Origin: Mycolicibacterium peregrinum
Lineage (GTDB): Bacteria > Actinomycetota > Actinomycetes > Mycobacteriales > Mycobacteriaceae
NCBI RefSeq assembly: GCF_001665785.1
Contig: NZ_LZSO01000013.1
Span: 62,001-126,000, forward strand
Direction: 5' to 3'
DNA: 64,000 nt
The notes under the pieces were generated by a model. It did not search any database. It was not told the origin of the DNA and saw only the letters and a program-made list of their open reading frames with translations. Made by a program: the position numbers and the translations under genes. Positions 61,631-64,000 of the stretch are shown in pieces; position 1 is the first letter of the stretch; every line of letters begins with the position of its first letter.

Positions 61631-63306
61631 CCTCCGCGGCGGCAGGACCACCCCACGCCGGCCCGCCGCATTTGCACAACATGCTTGCGACGGCGGTCGC
61701 CGGGCGTCCGGTTGAGGTGGTCGCGGGCGCGCCGCGTGAGCCTGCCTGGTCCGATGGCTACACGATCACGCTCGATCCTACGGCGGATTCGCGATGCGCC
61801 ATCGAGGCGGTGGTGGTCCACTCAGCCCTGATCGGAGCGGGCAGCCTCTCACACGAGCTGATCCGCCCCCTGGTGCGTCACAGGCGATTACGCCGCCGAT
61901 TCCTGAGCATCGAGGGTCCGCGCGCAGTCGCCGAACTGCGGGACCTCCTACCGCGGTCTCTCGAGCACATGATCCGTGACGACATCGCAAAGCTCAGTGG
62001 CTCACCGGCCGCCTCACTGACCCTCGCACGCACCTGCGAGCCGATTCCGGAATCCGGGCTCTACCTGGGAGTCCTCCGGCCACGCGAGATACTGGCCGCG
62101 GTGCGCAGAGAGGCGTTGACATCCGGGACGCAGGACGCAGACGAATCCGGCGACAGGGACGCCGACGACGGGGCGACGCAGACAGCACCGCCGATTCGGA
62201 TGCCCGACGACACATTCCCCTTCGCCGCCGGCAGCGGCTCACCACTGATCGCGCGCCTCCTGCGTGCACTGTTGCGGAGGCCGGGCCGCGCCGGTACGGA
62301 GGGGCCGGTCGGCGGGCGGGCAATGTCGCGCCCGGGTGCAGCGGGGCACGGCGACTCCACCGCGGTCATCCGAGCGAACGTCACGGACGGTCCGGTCACA
62401 TCGCTGTCCGGCGACGAGATTCGGTACCACGAGTGGGATTCACGGATCGGTGCCTACCGGCGCGAGTGGTGCACCGTGCGCGTCGTCGAGCCCGATGCCC
62501 ATCTGCGAGATGCAATGGCCAACCCTGATCTAGGCCTGCGACGGCCACTGGCTCAGTTGGGCACCGGGCTCGGCATCCGCCGTCGGCAGCCCTACGGCGA
62601 CGACATCGACATCGACGCCGCCATCGAAGACCGGATCCGCGCACTCACCACACAGGAAACCGACGAGGCGTTCTACCTCGCCACCGGCCGCAATCGACGT
62701 GATCTCTCGGCCCTGATCCTTGTCGATGTCTCGGGATCAACCGGCGAGCGCGGCGTCGGGAGGGTTCGGATCCACGACCATCAACGGATCGCGGTGGCCG
62801 CGCTCGCCACGACCATGCAACGGCTCGGTGACCGAGTGGCCGTGTACGCCTTTTCCTCACACGGACGTCACAACGTCCAACTGACCGAGTTGAAGACGTT
62901 TGCCGAGCACAACGAGCAGTCGCTGCTCGCGCGGCTGCACCAGTTAAAGCCTTGTGGATACTCACGGTTGGGTGCCGCTATCCGGCACGGCGCCAGCATC
63001 ATCGACCGAAACGGCGGCACCACCAGCCGCCTGCTGATCGTGGTCTCGGACGGGCTTGCGTTCGACCACGGCTACGAACTGGATTACGGCGCGCAAGACG
63101 TTCGACGAGCACTCGCCGAAGTCCGTGGCGGCGGTACAGGCTGTCTGTGCCTGACCGTTGGCGCCACCACCTCCTCGGAGGATCTGCGACTCGTCTTCGG
63201 CACCGCTGCCCACGCTGCAGTCCCCCGTCCTGACCGACTGACACCGGTCATCGTCCGCCTCTGTCGAGCGGCGTTGCGCACCGCCGAAGTCCGCCGACAC
63301 CAATGA
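61627..63306 (+). CDS. VWA-domain protein (CbbO/NorD-like)
   Basis: A 559-residue soluble protein. The N-terminal 350 residues have no clear domain and include an R/G-rich low-complexity linker (about 195-245). The C-terminal von Willebrand A domain carries a complete metal site: DVSGSTG (D367-x-S-x-S), a threonine-region and the VVSDG strand. Such proteins pair with MoxR-type ATPases (CbbQ, NorQ) to insert cofactors or reactivate an enzyme. Start GTG at 61627 overlaps the AveC-like stop (GTGA); its own stop overlaps the next start (ATGA). Confidence 0.85.
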   Translation: MTSAAAGPPHAGPPHLHNMLATAVAGRPVEVVAGAPREPAWSDGYTITLDPTADSRCAIEAVVVHSALIGAGSLSHELIRPLVRHRRLRRRFLSIEGPRAVAELRDLLPRSLEHMIRDDIAKLSGSPAASLTLARTCEPIPESGLYLGVLRPREILAAVRREALTSGTQDADESGDRDADDGATQTAPPIRMPDDTFPFAAGSGSPLIARLLRALLRRPGRAGTEGPVGGRAMSRPGAAGHGDSTAVIRANVTDGPVTSLSGDEIRYHEWDSRIGAYRREWCTVRVVEPDAHLRDAMANPDLGLRRPLAQLGTGLGIRRRQPYGDDIDIDAAIEDRIRALTTQETDEAFYLATGRNRRDLSALILVDVSGSTGERGVGRVRIHDHQRIAVAALATTMQRLGDRVAVYAFSSHGRHNVQLTELKTFAEHNEQSLLARLHQLKPCGYSRLGAAIRHGASIIDRNGGTTSRLLIVVSDGLAFDHGYELDYGAQDVRRALAEVRGGGTGCLCLTVGATTSSEDLRLVFGTAAHAAVPRPDRLTPVIVRLCRAALRTAEVRRHQ

Positions 63307-64000
63307 ACATCGAAAGGACCGGCGATCTCATGCCGATATCCGACGCAACCATGGACACAGCCGCCCCAGTCGCGGATCGCCCGTTTTACCACACCGTCGG
63401 CAACGAAGAACGAATCTTCACCGCCGCCTTCCAACAACAACTCCCTGTGTTGCTCAAAGGTCCGACCGGTTGCGGGAAGACCCGATTCGTCGAGGCGATG
63501 GCCCACGAGATGGGACGACCCCTGATCACGGTGTCCTGTCACGACGACCTCACCACGGCCGATCTCGTCGGACGCTTCTTATTGCGGGGCGGGGATACCG
63601 AATGGGTCGACGGCCCACTGACGCGCGCGGTGCGCGCAGGTGCGATCTGCTACCTGGATGAGGTGGTCGAGGCCCGACAGGACACCACCGTTGTGCTTCA
63701 TCCCCTCGCCGATCATCGGCGAACGTTACCCATCGAACGGCTCGGTGAAACACTGACCGCTGCACCGGGATTCTGCCTCGTCGTCTCCTACAACCCGGGC
63801 TACCAAAGCGTGCTCAAAGACCTCAAAGACTCCACACGACAGCGCATGGTCGCCATCGAATTCGACTATCCGGCCCCGGGCGTAGAGAGCACCATCGTGC
63901 AGCGTGAGAGCGGCATCGGTGCCCATGTCGCAGACGACCTGGTCCGTTTCGCCCAGGCAATCCGTCGCCTGGACGGTGCAGGGCTCAGGGAGGTTTCCTC
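63303..64000 (+). CDS. MoxR-type AAA+ ATPase (CbbQ/NorQ/NirQ-like), 3' end outside window
   Basis: The open frame runs to the window end (232 codons seen). It has Walker A GPTGCGKT at residues 53-60, the ISVSC-equivalent [20 protein letters not shown], the [13 protein letters not shown] motif and Walker B in [10 protein letters not shown], then the sensor region VVSYNPGYQ. This is the CbbQ/NorQ branch of MoxR ATPases, which remodel a client enzyme together with a VWA partner, here the gene just upstream. ATG at 63303 overlaps the VWA stop; ATG at 63330 is an alternative. The client may be encoded beyond the window. Confidence 0.9.
   Translation, partial: MNIERTGDLMPISDATMDTAAPVADRPFYHTVGNEERIFTAAFQQQLPVLLKGPTGCGKTRFVEAMAHEMGRPLITVSCHDDLTTADLVGRFLLRGGDTEWVDGPLTRAVRAGAICYLDEVVEARQDTTVVLHPLADHRRTLPIERLGETLTAAPGFCLVVSYNPGYQSVLKDLKDSTRQRMVAIEFDYPAPGVESTIVQRESGIGAHVADDLVRFAQAIRRLDGAGLREVS

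Overview
The window is high-GC actinobacterial DNA, most likely from a non-tuberculous mycobacterium (Mycolicibacterium type). The strongest reason is gene order recalled from M. tuberculosis: rlmN, cdsA, frr, pyrH, an amiC-like amidase, tsf, rpsB, an M23 peptidase, an F420-type oxidoreductase, xerC, a viuB-like flavoprotein, dprA, a comM-type ATPase and yraN occur in the same order as Rv2880c to Rv2898c. The abundant P450s, F420-type luciferase-like oxidoreductases, GTG/TTG starts and ATGA/GTGA gene overlaps fit this. No tRNA, rRNA, CRISPR array, insertion sequence or prophage was seen.

Region 1 (1-2.4 kb): a DUF427 protein cut by the window edge, an SRPBCC protein and a MinD/ParA-like ATPase of the EspI type.

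Region 2 (2.5-24.0 kb): a large catabolic island. A seven-gene minus-strand operon (9413 down to 2509) encodes a duplicated alpha/beta-barrel protein, a P450, a zinc alcohol dehydrogenase, an HpaI-type aldolase, an SDR, a Baeyer-Villiger monooxygenase and an HSL-type esterase. Around it are a SMP-30 lactonase, a thioesterase, an alpha-hydroxyacid oxidase, a cyclase-family hydrolase, two more P450s and a ferredoxin, two paralogous TetR regulators, a GH3 glycosidase, a type III CoA-transferase, a phosphotransferase, an aldehyde dehydrogenase and a SnoaL-like protein. Five intergenic regions carry the same 26-bp element (TTTACA or GTGACA, a fixed spacer, then TTTGTAAA), 8-11 bp before the plus-strand start in four of them and directly before both divergent starts in the fifth. 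This suggests one regulon, probably controlled by the TetR pair. The enzyme set suggests breakdown of a cyclic ketone or terpenoid-like compound, perhaps delivered as a glycoside; the substrate is not known.

Region 3 (24.1-30.6 kb): housekeeping genes rlmN, cdsA, frr and pyrH, interrupted by a LysR regulator and a divergent EamA exporter, then a methyltransferase/MarR pair around a perfect palindrome.

Region 4 (30.7-40.2 kb): glycerate kinase; a DUF1190-like / GspS-like ATP-grasp / DUF350 trio resembling E. coli YjfM-YjfC-YjfL; and an operon of an FtsX/LolD-type ABC exporter, an APC amino acid/amine permease and a copper amine oxidase. Together these look like an amine or polyamine handling island.

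Region 5 (40.3-53.6 kb): amidase, F420-type oxidoreductases, tsf-rpsB with strong downstream terminators, M23 peptidase, hydrolase, xerC, a second alpha-hydroxyacid oxidase, siderophore-interacting flavoprotein, dprA, comM-type ATPase, yraN.

Region 6 (53.7-60.4 kb): a putative IdeR iron box (15 of 19 positions) precedes a four-gene, tightly coupled operon: ferric-iron type ABC transporter plus an unusual 840-residue fusion of adenylation domain, carrier domain and multi-pass membrane acyltransferase-like domain. A convergent MarR follows.

Region 7 (60.5-64 kb): an AveC-like membrane protein, a VWA protein and a CbbQ/NorQ-type MoxR ATPase (cut by the window end) with overlapping stop/start codons.
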